Shown here in pieces: positions 16,193-25,042 of a stretch of DNA of 64,000 nucleotides (position 1 is its first letter; each line of letters begins with the position of its first letter). This DNA is from Sandaracinobacteroides hominis. GTDB lineage: Bacteria; Pseudomonadota; Alphaproteobacteria; Sphingomonadales; Sphingomonadaceae. Under the pieces are notes generated by a model. That model ran no database searches. It was not told the DNA's origin and worked only from the letters and a program-made list of their open reading frames with translations. The stretch spans positions 390,029 through 454,028 of the forward strand of contig NZ_JADCUC010000003.1 in NCBI RefSeq assembly GCF_016464365.1, given 5' to 3'. Position numbers and translations under genes: made by a program.

Positions 16193-17427
16193 TCGGCGGC
16201 CTTTACATAGGGCGCTGGCAGGCCATCCGCAGTGGGAGTGGGTGTAAACTCGCTGCCCGCGCGCGCCAGCTGGCGGCCGATGGCGAACTTGTGCACTTCG
16301 GTCGGGCCGTCATAGAGGCGGAAGGCGCGCATATCGCGATAGATCATTTCGACGATGGTCTCGTCGGTGATGCCGATGCCGCCCAGCACCTGCACGCAGC
16401 GGTCGGTCACCTGGAACAGCCTCTCGGAGATTTCCGCCTTTGCGATCGAGCTTTCGTGGCGGCCCTTCACGCCATTGTCCATCATCCACGAGGTCTGCCA
16501 CGTCAGCAGGCGGCAGACCTTCAGGTCGATCTCGTTCTGGGCGAGCTGGAACGACACGCCCTGATGGTCGATGATCGGCTTGCCGAAAGCGGTGCGGGTG
16601 CGGGCATGATCGATGGCGACGGCCTGTGCGCGGGCGGCCGCGCCGATCCAGCGCATGCAGTGCGTCATCCGCGCCGGCGCCAGACGCATCTGCGCATAGC
16701 GGAAGGCTTCGCCTGCCTCGCCCAGCAACGCGTCTGCCGGCAGCTTCAGATTGTTGAAGCGAACGACGCCGTGGCCCTCCACATAGTTGCGGTCCATCGA
16801 GTTCATGATCCGCTGGATCTCGATGCCGGGCGTGTCGCCTTCGCAGAGGAACAGCGTCGGGCCTTCGGGCAGGTGCGGGTTTGGCGCCAGCTTTGCCATG
16901 ATGATCCAGGTCTTCGCGCCATTGGCCCCGGTGATCAGCCACTTCAGGCCGTTGATGGTGAAGTGGGTGCCGTCGAAGGTCGCCTCGGTGAGAAGCTGGC
17001 CGGGGTCAGAGCCGGCGCCCTCCGGCTCGGTCATGGCGAAGACGCTGCGCTGGTGGCCCTGCACCACCGGCTTCAGGAAGCGCTCGGCCTGATCGGGGCG
17101 GCAGATCTTGCCGAGGATATACATATTGCCCTCGTCGGGCGCGGCGCAGTTCATGGCGACGGGGCCCAGCGTGGACCAGCCCGCGGCCTCCAGCACCACG
17201 GCAGCCTCGACATGCGAAAGCCCCATGCCGCCATAGGTCTTGGCGCATTGGACGGAGAGAAGGCCGGCTGCCCGGGCCTTTTCCACCATTTCCTGCCGCA
17301 TCTCGTCATTGGGGCCGTGCTGGGTGAGGCGGGGGTCGCGCTCATAGGGGACGATCTCATCGATGACGAACTGGCGGACGCGCTTCGCGAGAGCGGCAAG
17401 CTCCGGCGTAATGGAAAAGTCGATCAT
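16189..17427 (-). CDS. Acyl-CoA dehydrogenase (ACAD10/11-like)
   Basis: The 412-residue flavoprotein has the acyl-CoA dehydrogenase layout: an N-terminal helical domain, the FAD/substrate motif FAMTEPEGAGSDPGQL (about residue 130), the middle beta domain, and a C-terminal QVLGGIGITDETIVEMIYRD with DGPTEVHKFAIGR. It oxidises an acyl-CoA at the alpha-beta bond and passes electrons to ETF. ATG 17427 (MIDFSITPEL) overlaps the stop of the preceding kinase-like gene; that pairing recalls human ACAD10/ACAD11, where an APH-like domain is fused to the dehydrogenase. Confidence 0.93.
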   Translation of the reverse strand: MIDFSITPELAALAKRVRQFVIDEIVPYERDPRLTQHGPNDEMRQEMVEKARAAGLLSVQCAKTYGGMGLSHVEAAVVLEAAGWSTLGPVAMNCAAPDEGNMYILGKICRPDQAERFLKPVVQGHQRSVFAMTEPEGAGSDPGQLLTEATFDGTHFTINGLKWLITGANGAKTWIIMAKLAPNPHLPEGPTLFLCEGDTPGIEIQRIMNSMDRNYVEGHGVVRFNNLKLPADALLGEAGEAFRYAQMRLAPARMTHCMRWIGAAARAQAVAIDHARTRTAFGKPIIDHQGVSFQLAQNEIDLKVCRLLTWQTSWMMDNGVKGRHESSIAKAEISERLFQVTDRCVQVLGGIGITDETIVEMIYRDMRAFRLYDGPTEVHKFAIGRQLARAGSEFTPTPTADGLPAPYVKAAE

Positions 17428-18461
17428 GGGGTGTCTCCGAAGCTGTCGAGTGCGTGCGCCAATATGGCGGAGGCAAGATGTGCGAAGCCCGCATAGCGCG
17501 TGCCTTCGAGCGACCCCTGCTGCCACAAGCGATAGAGTTGCATCCAGGCGGTGGCGAGGCGTAGGCGGGCAAGCGCCAGATGCCAGCCGAGGTGCGGCGG
17601 TATGCCGCCCGATGCGCGGGCATAGGATTGGATCACGGCATCGCGCCCGGGCCAGTCGGGGGCGAGCGAGGGGACGGCGCTGAGGCTGTGCGTCGCCTGC
17701 GGGTCGCCCGGCTCGATCCAGTAGGAGAGGAGCACGGCCAGATCGAAGGCCGGCGGGCCGAGCGTTGCCATATCCCAGTCGATGAGAGCGGTGGCGCTGC
17801 GGGTTTCGGCGTCCACCAGCAGATTGTCGAACTTCGGGTCCATGTGGAGAAGGCCGGCCGGGGGGTCGGGCGGCAGGCCTGCCTCCATCCGGGCCAGCAG
17901 CGCTGCGAGCTGCGGCGGGGCTTCCTCGGCGAAGGCAGCGGCGGCGCGCTTTGTCCAGCCACGCAGCTGGCGTTCGGCGAAACCTGTGGGCTTGCCCAGA
18001 TCGGCAAGGCCGGCAGCGGCCGGATCGATGGCGTGGAGCGCCGCCATCGCGCCCGAAAGCGCATCCAGCAGCCAGCCGGCGTCCGCGACGGTGAATCCCG
18101 TGGGCAGCTCGCCGCCGATTGCCGCGCCCGGGCGGAACTCGAGGATCTGGAACGGAACGCCCAGCACCGACCGGTCATCGCAGAAGGCGATCAGGCCCGG
18201 CGCCAGCGGAAAGCAGCGGTTGAGGCCGGTGAGCACCTTCGCCTCGCGCGCCATGTCGGACGCACCATGGGCAAGCTCGCCGCCGGGCGGGCGGCGGAAC
18301 ACCGCGGGCGCGCCATCCAGCAGCACGCGGTAGTTCAGGTTGGCAAGGCCGCCGGCGAACTGGCGCGGGGCCGGATCGGTTTCCAGCGCATGCCCCTGCG
18401 CGGCGAGCCAGCCGGCGAGCGCCGGCCAATCCTGCGGAAGTCCCTGTTGCTTGAAGCTCAT
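17424..18461 (-). CDS. APH-family phosphotransferase, ACAD10/11-associated
   Basis: The 345-residue protein has the aminoglycoside-phosphotransferase/choline-kinase fold. Its catalytic loop reads LLHMDPKFDNLLVD (Brenner-type H-x-D-x4-N) and the metal-binding segment ATALIDWDMATLGPPAFDLA. In this context the likely substrate is a hydroxyacyl-CoA: in ACAD10/11 systems the kinase phosphorylates 4-hydroxyacyl-CoA and the dehydrogenase removes the phosphate. That role is inferred from adjacency. First gene of the kinase-dehydrogenase-Nudix operon. Confidence 0.82.
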   Translation of the reverse strand: MSFKQQGLPQDWPALAGWLAAQGHALETDPAPRQFAGGLANLNYRVLLDGAPAVFRRPPGGELAHGASDMAREAKVLTGLNRCFPLAPGLIAFCDDRSVLGVPFQILEFRPGAAIGGELPTGFTVADAGWLLDALSGAMAALHAIDPAAAGLADLGKPTGFAERQLRGWTKRAAAAFAEEAPPQLAALLARMEAGLPPDPPAGLLHMDPKFDNLLVDAETRSATALIDWDMATLGPPAFDLAVLLSYWIEPGDPQATHSLSAVPSLAPDWPGRDAVIQSYARASGGIPPHLGWHLALARLRLATAWMQLYRLWQQGSLEGTRYAGFAHLASAILAHALDSFGDTP

Positions 18462-18595
18462 GTCGGGCGGAGCATTGCCACCCTGCGGACGGGATCGAAA
18501 CCCGCATCTCTCTCAGCTTTCAGGAATTCGCCCAGCGAATCGGCACGCCCACCCTCACCCATCGCGAGAAGGAGCTTTTACCCTGGCGGCGCGAA

Positions 18596-18967
18596 TCATT
18601 CCTTTGGCTTGGGCTTGTCCTTGTCGGCTGTTGCGTCGCCCGTTGCGTCGTCCTTCACTTCGCCTGCAGCTTCGGCCTTTGCCTTTTCGGCCGGCCTCGC
18701 AGAGCGGACCGTGCCGGAGAAGGCGCGCGGCAGGTTCAGGTTGGTGCGGTCTGCGTCCACCCGCAGGCAGGTGCCGCCGAAGAAGGGCCTTGGGCACAGC
18801 TCCCAGGCCTCGCCATCGACCTTCACCGAGCGAGGGGTGAAGCTCATATTGTTGCTGGCGCGCGTGAGTGCATGCTGGTTGCCGGTGAAGCCGGGCTGGT
18901 TGAACAGCGTGATGCCCGCGCTGGCGGGAGCGGAGACAACCAGGAGAGTGAGCAACAGGTTACGCAT
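18596..18967 (-). CDS. Secreted beta/gamma-crystallin-like protein, short paralogue
   Basis: The 123-residue protein has a signal peptide (MRNLLLTLLVVSAPASA). One beta/gamma-crystallin-like unit follows: ITLFNQPGFTGNQHALTRAS, MSFTPRSVKVDGEAWELCPRP and FFGGTCLRVDADRTNL, ending in a charged Lys/Glu/Asp tail. The block W-E-L-C-x5-F-x-G-T-C is shared with the next gene upstream, so the two are paralogues. They probably act in the periplasm or outside the cell, perhaps binding Ca2+; no enzymatic motif is seen. The genes are separated by 8 bp. Confidence 0.68.
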   Translation of the reverse strand: MRNLLLTLLVVSAPASAGITLFNQPGFTGNQHALTRASNNMSFTPRSVKVDGEAWELCPRPFFGGTCLRVDADRTNLNLPRAFSGTVRSARPAEKAKAEAAGEVKDDATGDATADKDKPKPKE

Positions 18968-18975
18968 GCTTTTCC

Positions 18976-19572
18976 CTAATAGCCGGAGCGGACGCAAAGG
19001 ACGTCGGCAAGGTAGACGCGGCGGTTGACGGTTTCCATCAGCTCGCGGGCAGAGCCGGCCCAACCGTTGCTGCGGCAGAAGCGATCCGCCGTCTGCGCGG
19101 CGCAATTTGCGGTCGAGTTGCCGGCGCCGGTGCAGGCGAGCACGCGCTGGGCGCTGGAGCCGCGGCCTTCGCGCGGGGCAGGGAAGAATTCCGATGCCAT
19201 GCCGCGCAGCGACTGTTGCGGGGTGGGGCCGCCACCTCCCCCACCACCCCAGCCACCGTCGGCGGGGCGCATCGATTGCAGCGGCCCGGGCCAGTTGTAG
19301 CTGCGCCGCAGATCGGCGGTGCTTTGGCGGATCGTTATGCAGGTGCCGCGGAAATTCGGCTGCGAACAAAGCTCCCACGGGGTGCGGGAAACCCGCAGCG
19401 AGAAGACCTGGAAATTTAGCTGCATGTTCGGGTTCGGCCGGCTCACGGCAACGGCGGGGCCACGGAAGTTGGTGTCGCGATAGATGGTGGCTTCTTCGGC
19501 CTGCGCCCACGCGGGAAGCGCTGTGGATAACGCCCATGCCGTTGCGGCCAAGATGACTAACGAACGGATCAT
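18976..19572 (-). CDS. Secreted beta/gamma-crystallin-like protein
   Basis: The 198-residue protein has a signal peptide ending in ALPAWAQA. A beta/gamma-crystallin domain follows (ATIYRDTNFRGPAVAVSRPN, FSLRVSRTPWELCSQPNFRG, TCITIRQSTADLRRSYNWPG), then a glycine run (WGGGGGGG) and a C-terminal domain of about 70 residues. That last domain has four Cys (LACTG, ANCAA, RFCRS, VLCVR) that could form two disulfides. Function unknown; export and crystallin-like fold are the supported facts. It is the first gene of a two-gene unit and is divergent from the alkyl sulfatase. Confidence 0.7.
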   Translation of the reverse strand: MIRSLVILAATAWALSTALPAWAQAEEATIYRDTNFRGPAVAVSRPNPNMQLNFQVFSLRVSRTPWELCSQPNFRGTCITIRQSTADLRRSYNWPGPLQSMRPADGGWGGGGGGGPTPQQSLRGMASEFFPAPREGRGSSAQRVLACTGAGNSTANCAAQTADRFCRSNGWAGSARELMETVNRRVYLADVLCVRSGY

Positions 19573-19689
19573 GCCCCTGCCCTCCTGCGTCGATGCTAGC
19601 CCTTCAGACAGCGACTTGGAAAGGCCCAATCGGGTGCAGACTCCGGCTCGGAGACTCCCTAGGTTCCGCAAAAATCGAGGGAGGATGAC

Positions 19690-21618
19690 ATGCAAAGGGC
19701 GGCTCTGCTGGCGGGGATGCTGGCGGTGATTGCAGCGCCGGGTGCAGCTTTGGCGCAGGGCGCGAACAGTGCGACCCGTGCGGCCAATGCAGCGGCAGCG
19801 GCGGCGCTTCCCAGGGACGACGGGCAGGATGCGGAGTTTGCCGCGCGCGGCTTCCTGGGCACCTGGCCGGAAAAGCAGATCATGCGCGACGACGGCACGG
19901 GCCCGGCCTGGGATTTCGCCGTGCTGGACGCCGTGAAGGGCGATGCGCCCGATACGGTGAACCCGTCGCTGTGGCGGCATTCGAAGCTGCTGGCGAAGCA
20001 CGGCCTGTTTCAGGTGGCGCCCCGCGTCTATCAGGTGCGCGGTTTCGATATCTCGGTGATGACGGTGATCGTGGGCGACACCGGCTATATCCTTGTCGAT
20101 CCGCTGACGGCGACGGAAACCGCGCGCGCAGCCCTTACGCTGGTGAAGCAGAAGCTGGGCGACAAGCCGGTGAAGGCGCTGATCTATACCCACAGCCACG
20201 GCGACCATTTCGGCGGCGCGCTGGGGGTGGTGAGCGAGGCCGATGCGGCCGCCGGCAAGGTCGCGATCCTCGCGCCCGACGGTTTCCTGGAGCATGCCGT
20301 TTCCGAGAACCTGATCGCCGGGAACGCCATGGGCCGGCGCGCGCTCTACCAGTTCGGCTCGCCCCTGCCGTTCGGGCCGACGGGCAGGATAAGCTCCGGG
20401 ATCGGGCCTGCCCTTTCCACCGGCACCATTTCGCTGCTGCCGCCCAACGACGTCATCAAGGCGACGGGCGACGCCCGCACCCTCGACGGCGTGCGCTTCG
20501 TCTTCCAGCTGACGCCCAACACCGAGGCGCCGGCGGAAATGAACTTCTTCCTGCCGGATTTCCGCATCCTGTGCCTGGCCGAGAATGCCAATGTCACCAT
20601 GCACAATGTGCTGACCCCGCGCGGGGCGCTGGTGCGCGACAGCAAGAGCTGGGCCGACTATCTGACGGCGGCGCTGAGGCTCTATGGCAAGGACACCGAC
20701 ACGATGGTGACAAGCCACGGCTGGCCGCGTTTCGGCCACGAGGTCGTCACCGACTTCATCAGCTCGCACCGCGACGCCTATAAATATCTGCACGACCAGA
20801 GCGTCCGGCTGATGAACAAGGGGCTGACGATGGACGAGGTGGCCGAGGAGATCGCGCTGCCGCCCGTGCTGGCGAACCGCTGGTTCAACCGCGGCTACTA
20901 CGGGACGATGAACCACAACTCCAAGGCAGTCTATCAGCGCTATCTGGGCTGGTATTCGGCCAATCCGGCCGCGCTGAACCGGCATCCGCCCGAGGCGCTG
21001 GGCAAGCGCTATGTGGAGGCACTGGGCGGACCGGAGCGGGTGAAGGCGCTGGCAGCGAATGCGGCGGCTTCCGGCGACCATCGCTGGGCGGCGACGCTGC
21101 TCGACAACCTCGTCTTCTCCGGACAGGCGGATTCCGCGGCGAAAGCGCAGTTGGCGGAAAGCTATCGGCAGATGGGCTTTGCCGCCGAAGGCTCGCTGTG
21201 GCGCAACATGTATCTGGTGGCGGCGCAGGAACTGGAGAAGGGCGTCACCCCGGCACCGCCCAGCGTCGGCGGCGCTGCCATGGCGCGCTTCATCCCGACC
21301 TCGATGATGCTGGACCTGCTGGCCGTGCGGCTGGTGCCGGAGCGGGTGCCCGCGCAACCCTTCACACTGGCGCTGGTGCTGCCGGATGCGAAGGAGCGGC
21401 ACTTCATTCGAGTGGGCAATGGGGTGCTGGTGCATGAGGCCGGCGTCGACGATGCGGCCGACGTGACGGTGACGATGTCGCGCGGGGATTTCCTGCGGGC
21501 GCTGGGCGGGGTGCCGGGCGGCAACCCGCCCCGGATCGAGGGGAAGCGCGAGCTGCTGCCGGTATTCCTGGGGCTGTTCGAGACGCCGAAGGCCGATTTC
21601 CCGATCGTTACGCCTTAG
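19690..21618 (+). CDS. SdsA-type alkyl sulfatase (metallo-beta-lactamase fold)
   Basis: The 642-residue protein has a signal peptide (AVIAAPGAALAQG), the binuclear zinc motif YTHSHGDHFGGALGV (about residue 165), a second metal segment NTEAPAEMNFFLPDFRI, the helical dimerisation domain and a C-terminal SCP2-like domain of about 120 residues. This is the three-domain layout of SdsA1/Pseudomonas alkylsulfatases, which release sulfate from primary alkyl sulfates such as dodecyl sulfate in the periplasm. GAGGGAGGATG precedes the ATG. The 3' end overlaps the convergent kinase gene by 11 bp. Confidence 0.9.
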   Translation: MQRAALLAGMLAVIAAPGAALAQGANSATRAANAAAAAALPRDDGQDAEFAARGFLGTWPEKQIMRDDGTGPAWDFAVLDAVKGDAPDTVNPSLWRHSKLLAKHGLFQVAPRVYQVRGFDISVMTVIVGDTGYILVDPLTATETARAALTLVKQKLGDKPVKALIYTHSHGDHFGGALGVVSEADAAAGKVAILAPDGFLEHAVSENLIAGNAMGRRALYQFGSPLPFGPTGRISSGIGPALSTGTISLLPPNDVIKATGDARTLDGVRFVFQLTPNTEAPAEMNFFLPDFRILCLAENANVTMHNVLTPRGALVRDSKSWADYLTAALRLYGKDTDTMVTSHGWPRFGHEVVTDFISSHRDAYKYLHDQSVRLMNKGLTMDEVAEEIALPPVLANRWFNRGYYGTMNHNSKAVYQRYLGWYSANPAALNRHPPEALGKRYVEALGGPERVKALAANAAASGDHRWAATLLDNLVFSGQADSAAKAQLAESYRQMGFAAEGSLWRNMYLVAAQELEKGVTPAPPSVGGAAMARFIPTSMMLDLLAVRLVPERVPAQPFTLALVLPDAKERHFIRVGNGVLVHEAGVDDAADVTVTMSRGDFLRALGGVPGGNPPRIEGKRELLPVFLGLFETPKADFPIVTP

Positions 21619-22333
21619 GACGGATGAGCGTCAGGGCATGGTCGCGCGCCTTGCCGACAACGGTGTCGGCAAGCGGGCGCGAGTGGATGATGTTCTCTCG
21701 CAGGTTGGGGAGGTTGATCCCTTCCCACACCACCGTCCGGGCGAACTCCCGCGCACCTTCCTCCCCCAGCGGCAGAAAGCGGGCATAGAAGCTGGCGGCG
21801 TCCGTCTGCGCGGCGTGCCACAGGGCCATGAAGCGGCTGAGGAACCAGTGCTCCAGATCGCCTTCGCTGGCGTCCAGATAGATCAGGCTGTCGAGGGCGT
21901 CAGCCACGCTGCTGTCCTCGTCCGCCGGCGCGAAGCCGAGGCCTTCGACCAGCAGCAGATCGGGGCGGTCGATGCAGCGGGTGAGCGCCGGATCTATATC
22001 GTAGAGGCTGTGCGAATAGCCGGGGACGGCAACCGGGCCTTGGCGCGCGGCGGCGAGCGTTTCGGCAAGGCGGGAGATGTCGTAGGTTTCGGGGAAGCCC
22101 TTGCGCATGGTGAGGCCGCGCGGATCGAGAATGGCATTGGGGAACAGGAAGCCGTCGGTGGAGATGATCTCCACCCGGCGTGTCGAGGCGAGCGTTTCGG
22201 CGATCTGCCCGGCCAGCGTCGATTTGCCCGCCGCCACCGAACCGGTGATGCCAAGAATGGTGGGGCGGCCCGGCTGCAGCCGCGCGGCGATGCGGGCGGC
22301 CAGCGTTTCAGCGGTGATGGGCAGGCCCGGCAT
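21608..22333 (-). CDS. Pantothenate kinase (type I)-like protein
   Basis: The 241-residue P-loop kinase closely follows CoaA: Walker A ILGITGSVAAGKSTLAGQIA, then EIISTDGFLFPNAILDPRGL, RKGFPETYDISRLAETL, GYSHSLYDI and the C-terminal VVWEGINLPNLRENI. Type I pantothenate kinases phosphorylate pantothenate in coenzyme A synthesis. The protein is shorter than the usual 310 or so residues, mainly at the N-terminus. I start at 22333 (MPGLPITAETL); a longer reading to 22417 enters the TonB receptor gene. A related sugar or nucleoside kinase role cannot be excluded. Confidence 0.7.
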   Translation of the reverse strand: MPGLPITAETLAARIAARLQPGRPTILGITGSVAAGKSTLAGQIAETLASTRRVEIISTDGFLFPNAILDPRGLTMRKGFPETYDISRLAETLAAARQGPVAVPGYSHSLYDIDPALTRCIDRPDLLLVEGLGFAPADEDSSVADALDSLIYLDASEGDLEHWFLSRFMALWHAAQTDAASFYARFLPLGEEGAREFARTVVWEGINLPNLRENIIHSRPLADTVVGKARDHALTLIRPKA

Positions 22334-22354
22334 AGGGCGAGAATGGCGCGGTTC

Positions 22355-22380
22355 GGCCGGCGCCTCAAGCGGCGCCGGCC
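22355..22380 (-). terminator. Strong intergenic hairpin below the TonB receptor gene
   Basis: A perfect 10-bp GC-only stem (GGCCGGCGCC / GGCGCCGGCC) with a 6-nt loop sits in the 55-bp gap between the receptor stop and the kinase start. No T-run follows on the minus strand, so it may act as an mRNA-stabilising or weak terminator structure rather than a classical terminator. Confidence 0.4.
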
Positions 22381-22388
22381 GGCTGGCG

Positions 22389-24734
22389 TCAGAAACGGAT
22401 CGTGCCGGTGACGCCATAGGTGCGCGGATCGCCGAGCTGGCCGACGATCAGGCCGGTGGAGCCGGGCGCGGCGGTGAGGAAATCGAAATATTCGGTGTCG
22501 AAGGCGTTGCGCACCCAGCCATAGACTTCCCATCCCTTTTCGGAACGATAGCCGGCGCGCAGGTTGGTGAGCACATAGCCTTCGACATTCTGGTAGCGTG
22601 ACGGCGTCGGGCTGGAGGAGAAGTCCGACCGGAGCGAGCCGTCGATGCCGACATAGGCGTCGCCGCCGCCCGCCGGCAGGCGATATTCCCCACCGTAGCT
22701 CAACGCATATTCCGACACGCCGGGCAGCCGCCCACCGGAGGCGTCGACCATCTGCACCGAGCCACCCGACCGCTCGATCGGCGGCGGCGCGCCGGGAAAG
22801 GAGACATAGGATGCGTCGGTATAGGCGAAGTTCAGATAGGCGTTGAGGCGCGGGGTCGGACGGGCGCTGAAATCGACTTCAAACCCCTGCGTCCGCACCT
22901 TGGGCACATTGGCGAGATAGCCGCGGATCACGCCGACCGAGCCGTTCACGACGGTCGCCTGATAGTCCTTGATGTCGGTGCGGAAGGCAGCAATGTTGAG
23001 CGTCGCCGTGTTCTCGAACAGCGTCGATTTCACGCCGAACTCATAGTGGTTCACCTCCTCGGGCTTCACCGTCGCCGTTTCCAGCGCCGGGGTGACGCCA
23101 TCCGCCAGCGTCGGCAGGCCGGAAAGGTTGATGCCGCCCGATTTGAAGCTGCGGGCATAGGTTGCATAGACCAGCAGCCTGTCGGTCGGCTTCCACGAGC
23201 CGGTAATGTCGCCCGAAATGTTCCAGTCGGAGAAGTCGGCTTCATATTGCTGGTTCTGCAGCACACCGTTCTTCAGCGCCTGCTGGGCTGGAGTCGGGTT
23301 GGCGAGGCCGCCCGTCACCACCGCATCATAGCTTCCCCATTTCTTGTCGTAGTTCACGCGCACGCCGGGCGAGATGCTGAACTGGTCGGAGATATTCCAC
23401 GTCAGCTTGCCGTAAAGCGCGGCACTGGTGTTGCGATAGTGGATGTCGTTGTCGGAGCGCAGGCCGTCGAGCAGCGCCGGATTGGAGCCGTTCGTCGGCC
23501 CCAGCAGCCACAGCGAGGCGGCGCTGCCCTGCTCCTGCACGCCCTGCGTGTTGATCTCCTGGTGGAAGTAATAGAGCCCCACCACATAGTCGAAGCGGTT
23601 GGAGCCGTTGGACGCCAGCCGCAGTTCCTGGCTGAACTGTTCCTGCTGCGAGGGGTTCATCGACAGCGTGGTGATCGGCAGGCCGGTGAAATCCCGGTCG
23701 TTCGCGGGCCGCCAATCCCAATCCCGATAGGCGGTGATCGAGGTCAGCGTCGCGGCCCCCAGATCCCAGTTGGCAAGGATGGAGCCGCCGAAGATCGTCT
23801 GCTTGGCCCGAAGCTGCGCATCGTTGTCGACCAGCCGGTCAAACGGATCGGTGCTGGCCGGCGCATAGTTCGATAGCCGCGCAAGATTTGCATACTGGCG
23901 ATTTGCGGAGCGGAGCGTCGGCACCACCCTCACATAGTTCTGCGCGAAGCCTTCCGGATTCTGCTGGTTCCAGTCGGCGCTCAGCGTAATATCGACTGTG
24001 TCGGTCGGCTCCCACAGCAGCTGTCCGCGCACACCGATATTGTCGAGCCCGTTCACGTCGCGCTCGGTGATGCTGTTATACAGCATCCCGTCGCGCCGCG
24101 TGAACGAGGTGCTGATGCGGGCGGCCAGCTTGTTTGCGACGATGGGGCCAGAGAGCGATGCCTTGGCCTGGATGAAATCATAATTGCCATAGCTCAGCTC
24201 GGCCCGGCCCTCGAAATCGAAGCTGGGCTTGCGGGTGGTGATGCTGACGGCGCCGGCGGTGGTATTCTTGCCATAGAGCGTGCCTTGCGGGCCGCGCAGC
24301 ACTTCGATCGATTCCACATCGACGAAGTCCAGCGTCGCCGAGCCGATGCGGGCGTAATAGACCTGATCGACATAGAGACCGACTCCCTGCTCGATACCGT
24401 CGTTGGTAAGGCCGAACGGCGCGCCGAGGCCGCGGATGTTGATTGCCGAGTTGCGCGGGTTGGACGTGATGAACTGCACCGAAGGCTGCAGCTGCACCAG
24501 CCGGGCGACGTTGAAGGCGCCCTGCCGCTCCAGCGTCTCGCCGGTGACGACCGAGACGGCGATCGGCACGTCCTGCAGATCTTCGGATCTGCGGCGGGCG
24601 GTGATGATGATGTCGTTCGAGGCATCCGCCGCGTCGGCGGCGGCCAGATCGATCTGCGGCGTCTGGGCGAGCGCGCCCGTGCTGCCGACGATGGTCGCGA
24701 GGGCGGTGGAGAGGTGGTAGATGGTCAGGCGCAT
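22389..24734 (-). CDS. TonB-dependent outer membrane receptor (sulfur-locus associated)
   Basis: The 781-residue protein has a signal peptide (MRLTIYHLSTALATIVGSTGALAQ), a plug domain (NDIIITARRRSEDLQDVPIA; IRGLGAPFGLTNDG; VEVLRGPQGTLYGKNT-like) and a 22-strand barrel ending in the outer-membrane signature YGVTGTIRF. It imports a substrate across the outer membrane using TonB. The ligand is not evident from sequence. It follows yezD, an RBBP9-type hydrolase and an Rrf2 regulator, neighbours typical of sulfur-source utilisation, so an organosulfur ligand is a reasonable inference. The ATG at 24734 (MRLTIYH) is preferred over an upstream start at 24767. Confidence 0.88.
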   Translation of the reverse strand: MRLTIYHLSTALATIVGSTGALAQTPQIDLAAADAADASNDIIITARRRSEDLQDVPIAVSVVTGETLERQGAFNVARLVQLQPSVQFITSNPRNSAINIRGLGAPFGLTNDGIEQGVGLYVDQVYYARIGSATLDFVDVESIEVLRGPQGTLYGKNTTAGAVSITTRKPSFDFEGRAELSYGNYDFIQAKASLSGPIVANKLAARISTSFTRRDGMLYNSITERDVNGLDNIGVRGQLLWEPTDTVDITLSADWNQQNPEGFAQNYVRVVPTLRSANRQYANLARLSNYAPASTDPFDRLVDNDAQLRAKQTIFGGSILANWDLGAATLTSITAYRDWDWRPANDRDFTGLPITTLSMNPSQQEQFSQELRLASNGSNRFDYVVGLYYFHQEINTQGVQEQGSAASLWLLGPTNGSNPALLDGLRSDNDIHYRNTSAALYGKLTWNISDQFSISPGVRVNYDKKWGSYDAVVTGGLANPTPAQQALKNGVLQNQQYEADFSDWNISGDITGSWKPTDRLLVYATYARSFKSGGINLSGLPTLADGVTPALETATVKPEEVNHYEFGVKSTLFENTATLNIAAFRTDIKDYQATVVNGSVGVIRGYLANVPKVRTQGFEVDFSARPTPRLNAYLNFAYTDASYVSFPGAPPPIERSGGSVQMVDASGGRLPGVSEYALSYGGEYRLPAGGGDAYVGIDGSLRSDFSSSPTPSRYQNVEGYVLTNLRAGYRSEKGWEVYGWVRNAFDTEYFDFLTAAPGSTGLIVGQLGDPRTYGVTGTIRF

Positions 24735-24817
24735 GCAATCCTCCGGCAGAGGTCTGGAGAGAGGCATGGCTCCGGTTGTCCGGTCACCACGGAGTGAAAT
24801 CAGGGCTGGAGGTCAGT

Positions 24818-24877
24818 TCAGCCCCTGTGGAATCAGCCCCCGTGAAATCAGCTTCTGTGAAATCAGCTTTGGGGAAG
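24818..24877. repeat. Four tandem copies of a 15-bp unit
   Basis: Consecutive units are TCAGCCCCTGTGGAA, TCAGCCCCCGTGAAA, TCAGCTTCTGTGAAA and TCAGCTTTGGGGAAG. The last unit covers the stop codon of yezD and its final codons; the others lie in the yezD-to-receptor gap. A related fragment (GTGAAATCAGGGCTG) sits about 25 bp further left. Confidence 0.8.
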
Positions 24878-25042
24878 TCGTGTTTTCTCGGTCACGTCGA
24901 TCTGCACGAGGCGCCCTTCGTGCACGGTGAGGCGGATGTCGCCGAAGCGGACCCGGCCCAGCGCCTCGGCAACGATGGCGAGCGCGGCTTCCGTCGGCTG
25001 CACGGGCAGGTGCACCGGCCGGTCATGGCCCAGCGCGCTCAT
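24863..25042 (-). CDS. yezD: YezD family small protein (DUF2292)
   Basis: The 59-residue protein matches the DUF2292/YezD family: a helix AALAIVAEALGRVRFGDIRL, then TVHEGRLVQIDVTEKTRL. YezD genes commonly accompany sulfate, sulfonate or cysteine-metabolism genes; the biochemical role is unknown. Its ATG (25042) overlaps the stop of the upstream hydrolase by 4 bp. Its 3' end lies in a 15-bp tandem repeat. Confidence 0.85.
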   Translation of the reverse strand: MSALGHDRPVHLPVQPTEAALAIVAEALGRVRFGDIRLTVHEGRLVQIDVTEKTRLPQS

